This document shows, piece after piece, positions 43,813 to 56,383 of a stretch of DNA of 64,000 nt. The notes under the pieces were generated by a model that saw only the letters and a program-made list of their open reading frames with translations, was not told the DNA's origin and made no database searches. The position numbers and the translations under genes were made by a program. The DNA lies in contig VDMD01000024.1 in NCBI GenBank assembly GCA_007026445.1, positions 186,001 to 250,000 of the forward strand. The letters run 5' to 3'. This stretch comes from Schizophyllum amplum (taxonomy: Eukaryota > Basidiomycota > Agaricomycetes > Agaricales > Schizophyllaceae). The number at the start of each line of letters is the position of its first letter. The stretch's first letter is position 1.

Positions 43813-46688
43813 CTACAACTCATCGTGCTTATCCGGCGTTGGCTGTATAGGCTCCTGCTGCCCCGCATCTTGCTCCGGCACCGGTTCCTCCTCCTCCGTT
43901 GGTGTTGTCGCCTTCGGGGGCGGCGCACTTGACTCCGTCGCCGGCGCGCTCGTCTTCGTCTTGCGCGCCTTTGGCGGCGCCTTCCGCTTCCACAGCTTCT
44001 GCAGGTGCTGCTCCAACACCTTCGCCCGCGCCTTCATCTCCGCCGTCTCGATCACCGGGTCCTGATTCGCGGGCACGGACTTCTGCCGCTCGACCCACTC
44101 GGCGAGCCACGACTCGTGATCCTTGAGCGTCTTTTCTAACGCGCTGAGCTCGTCCCATGTCCACTTCGAGGGCGTGTCTGTCTCCTCCTCGGCGGTGAGG
44201 TTTGTTTTCGCTTCCGTGAGGAAGAGACGCGTGCTCCAATTCCACATCTGGCTGTTGTTGAGGGCTTGCGGGAAGGCCTCAATTTCCTGGTAGCGGTGGA
44301 TGATAGGCTTTTCGAGGACTCTGTGGCGAAGGTCAGCTACCGGCAGACAACAGGAGAGCAATACACGTACTCGAGGATACTTCGCTGGTCCAAGAACTGC
44401 GACGTCTCAGCGTAATCGCTGTACTCGTGGAGCCAGTCGAAAGCCTTGTCCAGCTGCTCCTGCAATGCAAGGCGCTCAGAGGCCTGCGAGCATTTCATGA
44501 AGGGCGTGTCGTCGGTTTCGTCGTCAAGAAGATCGCGGAGCCGGTAGAGGTAAGCCTCGAACGTGTTGCGCGCCTCTTCGCGCCGGTTCTTGGCCGCCTC
44601 CTCTGTGTCCATCATCCGCAACCTATAGAACGAGTTAGACACATCATACATGACGCGGTTAGTGGCATACCTTGTTCGTGCCTTCTTCTTTTCGTCGACG
44701 CTCATCGGTGAGAGCACGGGGAATTTAGTCGTGATGTTGAGCGGTATCGTCTCGGGCAACGTGGCGCCCGTCGCGGCAGCGCTCGGAGAGGCGCTAGGCG
44801 CATCGCTCTCCGTTCCCTCCTGCTCGGCAGTCACGGCGTCCGCGTCCGACGAGGAGCTTGCACCTGCGCCAAAGAGATTTTTCAATTTTCCTTCCGACGT
44901 CGCGTTCATCAACATGATAGGGAGTTGGGTACAAGGCTACTGACCTGTTATGCTGTCGTCCTTAACTTCGCCATAAGCCACAGCGTCCTTGACAGCGACG
45001 AAGCCGGAGTCCGAGAGGGTGACTGTCGCCTTCACGACAGCGTCCACTGCGCCGCGCTCCGTGAGGTTTGCAATGGCTGCCTGGACGCCCGTGAGCTCCG
45101 CCTCCAGCATACGTGAAGGGAAACCTCTGTATATGTATCAGTCAAATGCATTGTGTATCACATCGAGTGACTTACGGGGCGACTTGGTTCTTGTAATCCA
45201 GGTAGATGCTGAAATCCTCTTTCCGCTTGAAGGTCATCGTCTTCTTCGAGCCGAGCTTCGAGTTTGACGGATATACAAGGGTAGTAATCGTCCGGGGTTT
45301 CACGTTGGGCGACGTCGCGGCGGCAAAGTACGTGGCCTGCACGTCATGCGCGTTGATGTCCGAGACCTTGATGTTCTTCGTCTTGAATTGACGGCTGAGG
45401 CTGGCGCCGTACAGACCCGCACCCAGCACGGCGGACTCATCCGCGTTGACGTTGTAGGCCAGCTTATCTCTGTAGATAAATCAGTACAGATACAAGGCGA
45501 AGATGCGAAAAAACTGACGCGCCGACGGCGGCCTTCACGGCAGCCTGAATCATGGGCGTCCTCATGCTGCCTCCCGTCATGATCACAGACGTGATGTCGT
45601 CCAAAGTCAGGCCTGCGCTCTTGATAGCATCTAGGATGGGCTGCGCGAACTTGTCCTTCAAGTCCGCACACCTGCTCTCGAATGACGCCCGGGTGACCTT
45701 CGCCTTGAAGTCCACCTCATCTATGACACTCTCAACCGCAGCGAACGCGTCCGAGTTCGCGCTGAGGATGGCCTTGACCCTGCCCGCTTCCTTCCAGAGC
45801 CGCGCCATTCCGCGCGCGTTCCCCCGGATGTCCTGCTTGTGCTTCGCGCTGAACGCCTCAATCAGCAGTTCCCGCAGTCGCCTGTCGAGCTCCGTGCCGC
45901 CGACGGTACGGTCGTAACCCACGCCCGCGACATTAATCTGCGTCGCATCGCCCGTGGTGCTGAACTGCGCGACGGTGGCGCGGATGGACGAGGCGCCGGC
46001 GTCGAAAATGACGTGGTACTCGGGCTTCGCAAACGTGCGCGTCATGGCGTAGTTCACAGCGACCGCAGTCCCGTCGTGGATGAGGGCGAGGGTGCGCATG
46101 CCGGCAATCTCGATAGCGTCCACGACCGCGTCGCGCTCGAACTGCGTGTAGTACGGCGGAACAGTGACGATGACATCCGTGACTGGCTCTTCCGCGACGC
46201 CCTCGGCCAGGTGCTTGACATAGGCGAATTCCATGGCGGTAAGCTCCTCTACGCTCCACTCCGTGCCGTCGCTCTGCTTGAAGCCGACCGTTTTCCTGTC
46301 CGTCTGCACGATCTCTGCTGTGGATATCGTCTTGTAAAAGTCGGCCGCATCAGAGTCGTACGGTGCGCCTTGCAGCAGCTTGACCGAGGAGAACGAGTCC
46401 GAGGGGAATCGCGAAGCCTGCTCAAAGGTCAGAAACCCGCAAGTGTCAAGAGCGCGCGACACGCACCAAATTGTAAGCGTCCGTCCCGAACAACCTGTCC
46501 GACTTCTTCCACCCAACAGACGACTGTATCTTCCGCTTTGAGTCCTTGTTGAGCAACACGTCAAAGGGCACTCCGGGTGCCATTAAGGACGCCTTCGTCC
46601 AGTCCGATCCATAGTCTATGGCGAGAACCGCGGCCCATGCGGAGAGGGGAATAAGAGACAGAAGATGGCAGAGCAATATTAACCGCAT
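43813..46688 (-). CDS. LHS1: ER-lumenal Hsp70-like chaperone (LHS1/HYOU1 type)
   Basis: Nucleotide-exchange Hsp70 of the ER lumen, partner of Kar2/BiP in translocation and folding. Start at 46688 gives a signal peptide (MRLILLCHLLSLIPLSAWAA), followed at once by the first ATPase phosphate loop AIDYGSDWTKASLM. Phosphate loop 2 reads FDAGASSIRATVAQF and is followed by VGGTELDRRLRELL. The adenosine block is VIMTGGSMRTPMIQAAV, then NADESAVLGAGLYGASLS. The C-terminal half is helical and charged with the usual acidic/Ala-Pro linker and ends KHDEL, an ER-retrieval signal (HDEL). Introns occur near 46470, 45480, 45175, 44935, 44670 and 44340; no frame break noticed. A UPR-like element lies about 105 bp upstream. 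Confidence 0.92.
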
Positions 46689-46790
46689 CGTAGGCGACAA
46701 GGAAAGCTTCAAGCAGGTCTCTAAACGCACATTTAAGGCCCTGAAGATGGACGTTTGCACGAAGGTTACATGTCCTTAATTTCGTGGCCG

Positions 46791-46809
46791 ACACGTCAAT
46801 CAGCACGTG
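46791..46809 (-). promoter_or_regulatory. Candidate unfolded-protein-response element of LHS1
   Basis: On the minus strand a TGACGTGT (46798-46791) lies next to a CACGTG palindrome (46809-46804), about 105-120 bp upstream of the LHS1 ATG. TGACGTG is the core bound by Hac1/XBP1-type bZIP factors. Position and target gene make sense; binding is inference. Confidence 0.4.
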
Positions 46810-47382
46810 TCAAACACGGTCATGTGACTGTGGGCACTGTTCTCTGGTTGTCCCTCTTGTCACTCTGACCGGGGGAGCACTTCTTCGTATGACTCTGTCC
46901 CCTCGCCACAGCCGCGAAGATAAACGCACTCCGTGATACCTGCTCTCATGTTTTCGCGCCGTCGATGTCGTTCCGGAGCCTCTCACGCTGTTTCGAGGCC
47001 GCGGACGCAGGCCCGCGGAGCAAGTCACCAGATGTTGAGCCTGGCTGAGTGATTATGGGGACGGTACGGACGGTAAGATGTTATGACCTACTATGCGTAT
47101 AGAGAACATGAGATAAACAGGAAAGGTTAGGAAATACAGTTGGAGTGGTGGAAGACAATAATCGGACAAGCCAGCGGGGCGCGACGAAAGAGTCTGCAGG
47201 AAGAGACGGCGTCTATTCAATACATGCAACATGTGGAGAGTGGGACTGGATCATAACAAAAAGTGGGCCTTCCTTGAGATGGCATAACGGTAAACTAGAT
47301 TGCATGCAGAAGCTCGGGAGATAGTAGAGCGCGTCAGACGTCGATGAGTAAAGTGATAACAAAAATACAAAGCACCAAACAT
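46810..47382. other. Intergenic region
   Basis: Upstream LHS1 sequence and the 3' flank of importin beta-1, both on the minus strand. No gene or repeat recognised. Confidence 0.5.
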
Positions 47383-50300
47383 CTATTGCGTGGCATTCTT
47401 GACCCTCTGCAAAGGGCGTCAGATAACCAAAAAGTACCTGCGAGGTAAGATGGACGTACGTCTCTTGCCCACCGCAAGGTCTTCTTCGTGTCGCTGCTCA
47501 TGCGATGCTTCGACCTCAACTCGGACGCAATCCACGGTGTCAAGAACAGCTGCTTGAGCTGGCCACCCGGGAAGGCATCGGCCAGATCGCCGATCAAACC
47601 ATAGCAAAGCTTCATCATGGCATCGTCCTTGTCCTCCTCCGACAGGCACTTGTTGATGAGCTCCAGTATCCGTTGCGCGTATTGCAGTAGCAGAAGGGCT
47701 GCAACAGATTTAGCATACCTCATGAAGCTTCCGAAGCACCGCAGCACGCACCTTTCTCTGTGTTCTTGAGACCAGTCACAACGCCGGTGTACGCCTCAAG
47801 GATGCCCTTGCGCAACTCGCCGACGTAGTCAATCGAGTCGTAGTCAAGCTATATCCATTTCTCAGTCCCTGGCCGCGATGCAAAGAAAGCATCGACGACT
47901 TACCGGGTTCGGGTTGATCTGACTTGCTTGCCCAAGCACGTCCATGGTCGTGTTCAAGTACGGCTCGAAGCCTGGGCCAACCGCCAGCGCAATATCACCA
48001 AAACATGACAGAATGGTAATCTTGACGTTCCTGTTCAACACGTCGCTGCGCAGGTTCTCCAACAGCACGGTCATGAAGTCGGCAGCATACTGCGCGCTCT
48101 GCTCGCCCAGCGCGCGCGATATGTCACCGATGATGCCAACGGCGACAGTGCACAGCTGCGTGTCCTCGTGAGCCTTGAGCGCAGGATAGAGAGACGGCAA
48201 GAATGCGGGAATGTACGCCGCAAAGTTGGCCTCAAGTGCTGTAGGATTTATCAGATAAGAAGTCACGAAAAGTAGAGCCTCTAGGCAAACCTGCGGCGAG
48301 AGTGCCGACGACGAGGAATGCGTCTTCCAGCATAGTTGACGTCTTGCCCGCAGCCTGGATGAGCTGCAAGATGAGCGTCATAATCCTGTCCGCGAGCGGC
48401 TGGATGCCATCGCCCAGCTTGCGGATAACAGCCTGCAGATGGATGAGCTACACATCTCAAGCATATATACCGAAAACGCACAATGATGACGCTGCAGAAG
48501 TTGCTCTGCAGCTCATTCCAGTTGTTGCGGTCATCGACGCCCACGATCTGGTTCTGTGAGACGTTAAGCGCGCATTTATCCCAGTGGCGAAGAGCACGCA
48601 CGTGAATGCTGAGCAGGTGTTCCATGCGTTGCAGGATCGTGAGCACGGTGTTCTGCACAACAGGAATGACGTCCGGCGTAGCGTGGGTGACGTAGGAGGT
48701 GATAGCCTCGTACGCCGACGTCCTGAAGTTGGACTCGTTTCCTGCGCTACGAGAAGTGTAAGTGTGACCCCAAGCATCCGAGTACAACAAAAAGCATACC
48801 TCTCCGTCACCCTCAGCAGCGCCTGGACGATACCATCAACATATGGGGACAGCGGGCCAGTCTGCGCGTTCTCCTGGTCGTCCTCTACGTAGAATCCAAA
48901 CTGGTCTGCCAGGTTCATCAATGCCCAACAGCAGTTCGCGACAATACGCGGGTTGTCCTGCAGCCCCGATACCAGCGCGGAGATCAGTGGGTGGAGGTGC
49001 ACATCGGGCTTGATCGTCACGATCAGAAGGTCACATATACGGCCGAGCGTCCACGCCGTGGTGTCCTTGACGTGGATGTTGCTGTCTGCCATCATGTCGA
49101 TGAGCAGCGGGAGCGCCTGGTTCACCAGCGGGGTCAAATTGTTCGGATCCGGGCCATCAAGGATAGAGCCGAAGGCCATGACAGCGGCCTCGCGACGGTG
49201 CCAGTCCTCCGCCTTGATGTTGCCCTCGATGAAGGGGATGACCGCGCCGACAATGTGGTCCTGCACAGCACCAGCGAGGAGAGTCAAGCAAGTGCCGGCC
49301 GCCATGGAGATGTTCCATTCGTCTTCATCCGCGTCCTCCTCCTGCTTCGTGAGGAGAAGCAGGAGAACGGGCACGATCTCGGGCAGAGCAATCTTCGCGA
49401 AGTGCCGGGATTCGATCTCGGGCTGCTCACCCCATTCGGCGGCCTATATATAATGTCAGCGCTGCGAGTGAGTCAGCCAATCGCAGCGAGCTCACCTCGC
49501 TCGCCTCAAGGGCAAGCTCCATCTCCTCCTCACAGACAGTGGACCAGAACTCGACAGCCTGGAGAGCCACACGCTCATCCTGGTGCTTCATGCCCACAAC
49601 CGTCAACTGTAAGATATGTCAGCCATTGATCTCGCACATTGCTTCTGTGTACATACGCCGAACAGCGCTTGCTCCATGTACAGACCCATCTTCTCGTAGT
49701 ACAAGCTCATGATGCGGACGAGACACTCGAAGGCTGCAACTTGCACAGGCACGGATCCGTTCTGCGTAGCCTCACAGACGACTTGCATTATGTAGTTGCG
49801 TTCGCCCTGCACATATTATAGGTGAGCAACGGTAGATGGTGTGAGCATTGAGATGACGTACCTCGCGCTCGAAGTTGTCTCGGACGAATTCGAGGGAATT
49901 GTACAGAGCGTGGATGGCAGCTAGCTGCACCTCGGGCGACGTCTCCTCCTTGCGAGCACCATGAATGACGGCAGTCAGAATCTCGTTCGCGCGTAGGCTC
50001 AGGATCTCGGGTTTCTGTAGACTTATCAGCACAAGAACTCAAAATAGCCAAGCACACGCACTATGGATTCGCAGATGAAGCCAATCGCCTGCAGCGTCGC
50101 GATCTTGAGATTCGTGTTCGCCTGGTTGTTCACAAAGCCCAGAAGGACCTCGATGAGGTCTGCCCACTGCCCCTGCGGCAGCTCGACAGCAGCGATCGCG
50201 GCAACGACCTGCGCGGCGAACGCGCCAGCCTTCTGCTGTGGCGAGGCAAGTGTCAAGAGCGCTTCCTGCTTGATCTTATTGCGCTGATCGATGCTGAGGG

Positions 50301-50741
50301 ACAACCATTTGGTCGAGTTATCGGCTTGCCGCGCAGCCTCCTGTCAAAAAGGGAATGTCGGATGAGCGCCATGACGCGCGTCGCGAGGTCGCTTGACACG
50401 CACCCGTGCGCTGAGGGCGTTTTTCAAAGCCAGGCCGGCAGAGTTGCGAACATGCAGTGGATTGTTCTCGTCGACGAGGACGGTGGAGAGCATGTTCATG
50501 TAATCGGGCTGCGTGGCATTTGGTGGTGAGCGTCATGTCAGTCAGAGTCCATTCACGACGCACGTAGCTCTCCCGGAAAGCGGTCTCCAGCTGCTGCGTG
50601 GCATTCTGACGCGTAGCCGTGTCTATGGAGATGGAAAGCAAGCACAGAATGGTCGTCAGCGACCGCGATCTCGTTCGACGCGCCGGAAGCGCTGGACGCA
50701 CCGGGAGATAGAGTGTTGGCCAGAAGGTCCGTTGCGTTCAT
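47383..50741 (-). CDS. KAP95: Importin subunit beta-1 (karyopherin beta)
   Basis: Carries importin-alpha/NLS cargo through the nuclear pore and is released by Ran-GTP. The N-terminus [13 protein letters not shown] joins [20 protein letters not shown] across an intron. HEAT-repeat blocks follow in order: [38 protein letters not shown], then [39 protein letters not shown], the acidic-loop region, [15 protein letters not shown] and [16 protein letters not shown]. The C-terminus reads [34 protein letters not shown], and after a last intron RVKNATQ with TAG at 47383-47385. About ten introns of roughly 50 bp. Length and order match the family, and no frame break was seen. Confidence 0.95.
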
Positions 50742-52447
50742 GTTGGGTCGTAAATCGAGTCCACTGGCAAGACACGTATGAGTGGAGGAATGCAGAAATG
50801 GTTGTGAAAGGCTGACGAGGGCTTTTATAGGCGAACAAGGGATATTATAAGAGGACAAAAGACCAAGACCACACTAGGGCCAAGGGCTTTGTTTGTCTAC
50901 ATCCCCGATCGCTATTTGGGGCGCTCATCAGGTGACCATTGTTGGATTTGCGGCACCGCGCTCTGACTCCCGCCTTTTGGACCATACGAGGCCACAACAA
51001 AGAGCCACCTGTGGCTGGTTCACGTATCCCACCATTTCGCAGAAATAATTGGAAACTATCGGGTGGCATCTCATATCGCACAGATAATCAGTACTGTAGC
51101 TGTCGCTTCAAGTTATGGCCTGCCGCGCTTGTTGAGGGACAGTCTTCGTGAACATATATTTCAGGATAAGGAAGGTGATATATAGTTCTTGAGAGTTCGC
51201 GCGTCGATGACCGCGATAAATGCCGCGTTAGACTCAAAGTAAAGACAGTCACCGCGCTGCCAACGATTGTACTGGAGCAAGACCGCAGATCTATCGCATC
51301 AGCGGGCTGGAGAGGTGTTGTCAGTGGTGTCTTGAAGAGTATTGACTTATCAGCGCAACCAACTGTGTGAGGTTACAAAACGGACCGATATGTGACGAAC
51401 TCTTTTCGAATTTGCTCCTGAACTGCTTCTGTCAATGGTAATATGCCTTTTTCCGAGCGTCTCAACAGCCGCGCACGCGAGTGCGCCCAGCCAACGCTCA
51501 ACCACCTCATACCATGCCGCAGCAGGAGTTGCAGTTCCGTCCTGCTTGTGAGTCACACATTGTGGCGCGCACACTAAAACATGGCATAACAAGCATAGCA
51601 TTGCACGGCTTACGAGGGTACGTATGTAGATATATATACTCTGAATCGGCGATACAGATTACAATGCGACGGCGTGTTCCAACGACGAGACGTATCGAAA
51701 TCAATCAACAACAGACGGTGAACAAAGGAGCGTCTAAGCTCTAAGGGCATCCGGTCCAGGCATGCAAGACCTATCGTCGGGTAGAGCCTGAAGAGGTGTA
51801 TAACTGTAGACACGCATGTCACCTTGGGAAGGCATGTAACCGTGAGCAGGCAAGTATCTGGACAGGTGTCCGGGGAGGATTGGGGAAATTGGACTGTGGG
51901 GTGTGCGAGTGACGTATTGTGCCGTAGGAGAAAGGCGTATCGCGCTGTAGCGGTTGGTGCGCGTAACGGTCAACAACTTAGTGCGCGTACAGTAAATGAT
52001 TCATGCGCGTAGCGATAATCAAGTCGGGCGCGTTACGAGACAGAAGACGTATGGGGCCGGGGACGAGGAACTCCGAAAGCGTAGCGTATGGGTTTAGATA
52101 ATTGAGTTTCAACAGGGCGACATTTCAAGGCAGGTGGATGAGTATGTACGGGAGGTCGACATTTCGTGGGAAGGTGGATATTGAGGAGACGGACGGGGGG
52201 AGATGAGACGACGGAGGGCGTAAAGACAGTGGCCGTCGGGAAGACAGCTGAGGTCCAGAACGTGGCAAGGCGAACGAGAAGTGAGAAGAGCTGCGATCAC
52301 GGCCGCGCGTCTTGCACGGAGACGACCGGCAGCCGTCGTGGTCGATGCCTTGCCAAATTCGTGAGTATATGCGTGTAAGTCGTTGAGCTGCCGCCTGGGC
52401 CAACGTTTCCTCGGCTTTTCCCGTCGAGCCTGCCGTCCTCCCAGGCG
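50742..52447. other. 1.7-kb intergenic region
   Basis: Importin upstream sequence on the left and the 3' flank of the Cid1-like gene on the right. Apart from a 45-codon minus frame (51373-51510), only short conflicting frames; no repeat shared with the rest of the window. Confidence 0.5.
51373..51510 (-). CDS. Possible 45-aa small protein
   Basis: The frame starts MRWLSVGWAHSRARLLRR and ends QIRKEFVTYRSVL before TAA. The basic N-terminus followed by a balanced amphipathic segment (LPLTEAVQEQIRKEF) looks more protein-like than neighbouring frames and could be a small mitochondrial protein or a last exon. Family not recognised; no splice or promoter evidence. Confidence 0.22.
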   Translation of the reverse strand: MRWLSVGWAHSRARLLRRSEKGILPLTEAVQEQIRKEFVTYRSVL

Positions 52448-55400
52448 CTATCGGCCATGCCCTCCGTCCTTGTTTTCCCCTTGCACCGACAGCACAGCTG
52501 CTTCCCCCACTGCGACGGACATGTCGCTTTCCTTCTGGGAGATGGGGGCAGGCGATGCCAGCCCCGCTTTCGACATTGACCGATCCGTCCGAACTTCCGG
52601 CGCCGCGCACAGCGGCGGCGGCGTGGCTATGAAGGGCGAATTTGGCGACAAGACCGGCGACCGCGGCAACGATGACGGATTCGATCTCGACGATGGCGCG
52701 GACGCCGGCGAGCCCGGGGAAGGTGACGGCGAGCGCGACACGGACGCCGCATATCCCATCGAAGACGGCGACGCCGAACCAAGCAGCGGCGATCCGTGCA
52801 TCGGGGCAGAACCAAGCAGCGGCGATCCATGTATCGGCGACACCCGACTGGACGGCGGAATGGGCACCGCCGCCGCGGCAGACAACGTCGGCGACGGCGT
52901 CATCTGCGGGCTATTTCGCCGCTTCTGGAAGGAGCGCTTATGTGGCATGCGCGGCGACTGCGTCGACAACGCGACGCGATGGGGGCCAAGACCCGAGACC
53001 GGCGAGCGCGTTGAGGACGACCCGCTCGGAGGGTACATCCTTGGCGGCTTGCCAGACATGGGCGGCGTCGACGGCCCAGGATACGACGAGGGGCTGCCGG
53101 AGAAGGACTGCAAGGAGAACTTCGTCATCAGCGGCGGAGGCGTCATGGCGCCCACCGTTGTCTGCGAGTTCGAGTGCGTGTGGTGGTACGAGCCCGGCGT
53201 CGGCGTCGAGGGTCCAGGCCCGAAGGCGAGCCGGCGACCGTCATCCTTGGCCGACCAGGTCAAATCCGTCGGGGCCTTGCGATGGGAGAGCGATGGCGGC
53301 AAATTAGACGAGAAGACATCGTGCGGCGGTGTCGGGTACGCAAAGTGCGCATAATAAGGTGCGACGAGGTGCGGCGACCCGTGCACGGGGTATATAACAG
53401 GCATGGGCGACCGGGGCACGGTCGTTTGGTAGAATACAGTTGCCGTATTAGAGAGATCCATTGTACGATTATGATCCTTGGGTGGTGATACAGGTGAGGG
53501 TGGAAGCGGGATAGCAGATGTGTGCGCTTGCGGCGGGGACGGGTTTTGGCCGGCCTTGAGAGGGCGAGGGGGCCCGGAGATGGATCTTCGTGCGAATTCC
53601 TTGGCGGAAAGTGATGGCTCTATGGCGGATTGCGGGACAGGCAGCATTGCCGTCGCTTTTGCGTGATGTTGCTTGGCGCGACCACGGCCAGCGGCATGCA
53701 GATCGACGAAGGCGTCTGCAGTCATACCAGCCTGAGCAGCGCTGGCTGTCAGCTCCTGCCACGAGATTCGCCTGCCACCTGCTTCCGAGTGCACAGAATG
53801 TACGTCGGACTCCGCCGCGTCGGAGCGCTCCCCCTCATCGGGAACCTCGCTGTTGCCTGAAGAATCTTCGTCCTTCTCGCGTGCTGTGGTGCTTGCTGTA
53901 GCCAGTTCAAGAGATTTGCCCAAGGAGGTCTCATACAGCTTGTGGTCTGAGGGAGGCGCGTCCGGCGGGGGAGGGCTTGTCCATTTTGCCCGCTTGGGCG
54001 CCATATGCTCCGGTGGCGGACGCGGGGAAACCTGGGCCGGATTCACAAAGCGCGGACCCGGGGCAAACAACGGCGGAGGCGAAAAGTTATCTGGCGGTGG
54101 CGCTCCCTTCGGGCGCAAGTTGCTTCCGATCGTATACGGCGTTTGTGGCGGCACTGTGGACAGGCGAGATGGAGGGGCAGTGACAAGGTCCTCCTCCTTC
54201 CGCTCAGCACAGAGCTCCGCTATAGCGACAATAGCGCGGTCTGGCCGTACTTGGAGTATTCGCGACGCGCGCATGAACTCGCCGCGGATCTTGCCGCGAT
54301 AACGTCGGCAAAGGGTGCGTGCAAGATGTATGTCGACTCACTGTGTAAAGACCGTCCTTGGTCACGCATCTCGAGACATTGAACTCGGTCTCAAAGGGGT
54401 CCTATACACTGTTCAGCACGTGCGATGTCTGCGAATTCAGTGCGCGTACCTCGATACATAATCGATTCCGTTCGCGCGCGTCATTGACGCGGCCAGGGGA
54501 GAGCTATTGGGAGGATGAGCAAGATCGAGGGTAAGAAAATGCGAAACGTACGTCGTTCTGCCAGCCCTTGCTCTCTTTCTTGAGCAGGCCCGCTCGTATG
54601 GACGCGACTCCTGTGTTGTAGAGGAAGTCTCTTGAGTAGTATCGGAAGAAGTCAATCAAGAGCTCCGCCACGCTCTCAGTATTTTCAGAATGCCAGCGCT
54701 GGCGGAGGACTTCGATATCATCGAAGAACCTGCGTTCATTAGGATTATATCACGAAAGCCCCGCAGACGTGCATACCAAATGTTGTTAGCCCCCAGGTGA
54801 GTATCCTCTTTGGATATGGGACGGAGAGGCGGCATCTGCTGTAGGTTCGGCAACACTGGCGGGTTCTTCACGTGCACGAGGAAGAAGATGACGAGGAGGA
54901 CATAGCCGTAGGAGGACAGCGTGCCCTTGTATGGCGAGTTGATTTTCCTGCGTGTGTCATGTCCAGATGAATTCGCGATGTCAGACGCGCGACATACCTT
55001 CTTTTACTCCATACCTTGACTGGGGACAGTCAGATACGAGTCCCTGGACGAGTGGCGAAATCACTTACGGAACAGGACGAGCGTGCGCACGCGCGTGGGG
55101 TCGATCATGGCATAGCACATAAGCAGGCGGGTGTTCTCCAGCGCCAGCCTGTTCTCGAAGCCAATATCGCAGGCAATGCCAAGCGGAAGGCCGGGGGACG
55201 GGTCGAGGGAGAGCTTGACAATGGGTATGCGCGCATGGGGGAGTGGCTTGACGTGAAACTTGGTCTCTGTGAGGGGCGTCAAGCACGCCACGAAGGCAAC
55301 AAAGGCAGGCCGCGTACCGCGTTCCAGCAGATCACCCAGCATCGTTACGAGGTCGGAGGCGGATAAGCGCTCGCCAGAGTCAATCAGGCAGCACAGATCC

Positions 55401-55737
55401 ATGTCTGTCGGGTCAATGAGAGAGGCTCTGTCGAACACAGGTTTGCGCACGCACCAGAGTTGCGCAGGCTGAACCCATTGGCCGTGCTCCCGAAGGACAG
55501 CAGGCGGCTGTCGGGCTCGATAGTGCGGATCAGGCGCTCGAGCAGCTTGCGGACGTCCTCCTTCACGGACATCTCCTCTGCGGTGGGCAGCAGCTGGATT
55601 ACGAAGTCGAAGAGGCAGTGGGAGAGGTCTGCGAGGAAGCGTAGCTTCACGTTGGGCCGTGTCGCCGCCGCTGCCGCTGCCGACGGCGGAGATTCGCGGA
55701 AGTGGTGGGTCTGGGTATAGGCCATCGCGGAGGCCAT
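52448..55737 (-). CDS. Cid1-family non-canonical poly(A)/(U) polymerase
   Basis: Template-independent RNA nucleotidyltransferase acting on RNA 3' ends. The catalytic region is LLSFGSTANGFSLRNS joined by an intron to DMDLCCLID (GS motif plus D-x-D). The third Asp lies in GIACDIGFENRLAL. The PAP/25A-associated domain follows (YKGTLSSYGYVLLVIFFLVH, then SVAELLIDFFRYYSRDF). The typical end CVTKDGLYT splices to IRGEFMRASRILQVRPD. The C-terminal part of about 600 residues is Pro/Ser-rich and disordered, with an imperfect double repeat HGSPLLGSAPM / HGSPLLGSASP and a basic patch HKRSFQKRRN. It ends NKDGGHGR. The start at 55737 (MASAMAYTQ) is a guess; an upstream in-frame ATG exists at 55863. Adenylation versus uridylation preference cannot be told. 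Confidence 0.85.
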
Positions 55738-56383
55738 GTCTTCTGGCGTTCCCGACACCAGGTCTTGCTGAGAGGCTCGCGGGCGTTGTCTCGACGTCGT
55801 GGCGGACGGCGAACAATAAGTACAAGGTAACCCTCTGGTCCCCCAATACCAATCACGCACCACGTGGGTGACGTCCTCGTGGTCACAACTTCAACATCAT
55901 GAAATGCACACGGTTATCTGCCGAGCCTCGTGTATCAAGCTACTCTTCGTATTCCCAATCTCATAGACTGTTCATTGGCAGCCGCGCTCGTACAGTCGAA
56001 AACGTATGAGGATGTCCAGCTCGCTGTCTCCATCGACTCATTCCGCTTCCACTGCGGTTTCTCAGCGGCCATCGACGCCCGCAGACTCGCGAACACGTCG
56101 ACAGATCTCGCAAGTTGAAGTAAGCTTGGGCCGCCTGAGGTCTACCGGCGTCTCCGAGAACAAAGGAGGCCTACGCACATATGAATCAGAACTGAGATGC
56201 AGACTCCAGGCTTCACTATGGGAATATATAGCAGGCTGCTGTGCCGTGCAATCGCGAAGTCTGAACGTTCGGAATAGCGCAAGCTCGAAGGTACAAGTTG
56301 GCCGACACCGCGGGCCAGGTGACATGAGTGGTATGAGAGCAGCGAATAGCGAGAGATTGGGAGCAGTGGATGACAAAAAGTGA
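55738..56383. other. Intergenic region
   Basis: About 650 bp with the upstream region of the Cid1-like gene and the 3' flank of the SRAP gene. No gene or repeat recognised. Confidence 0.5.

Noticed and set aside
45839..46552. 237-aa plus-strand frame
   Set aside because: Antisense shadow of the LHS1 ATPase domain.
52383..53354. 323-aa plus-strand open frame, Asp/Gly-rich
   Set aside because: It is antisense to the Ser/Pro-rich tail of the Cid1-like gene; its length is a by-product of the biased codon content.
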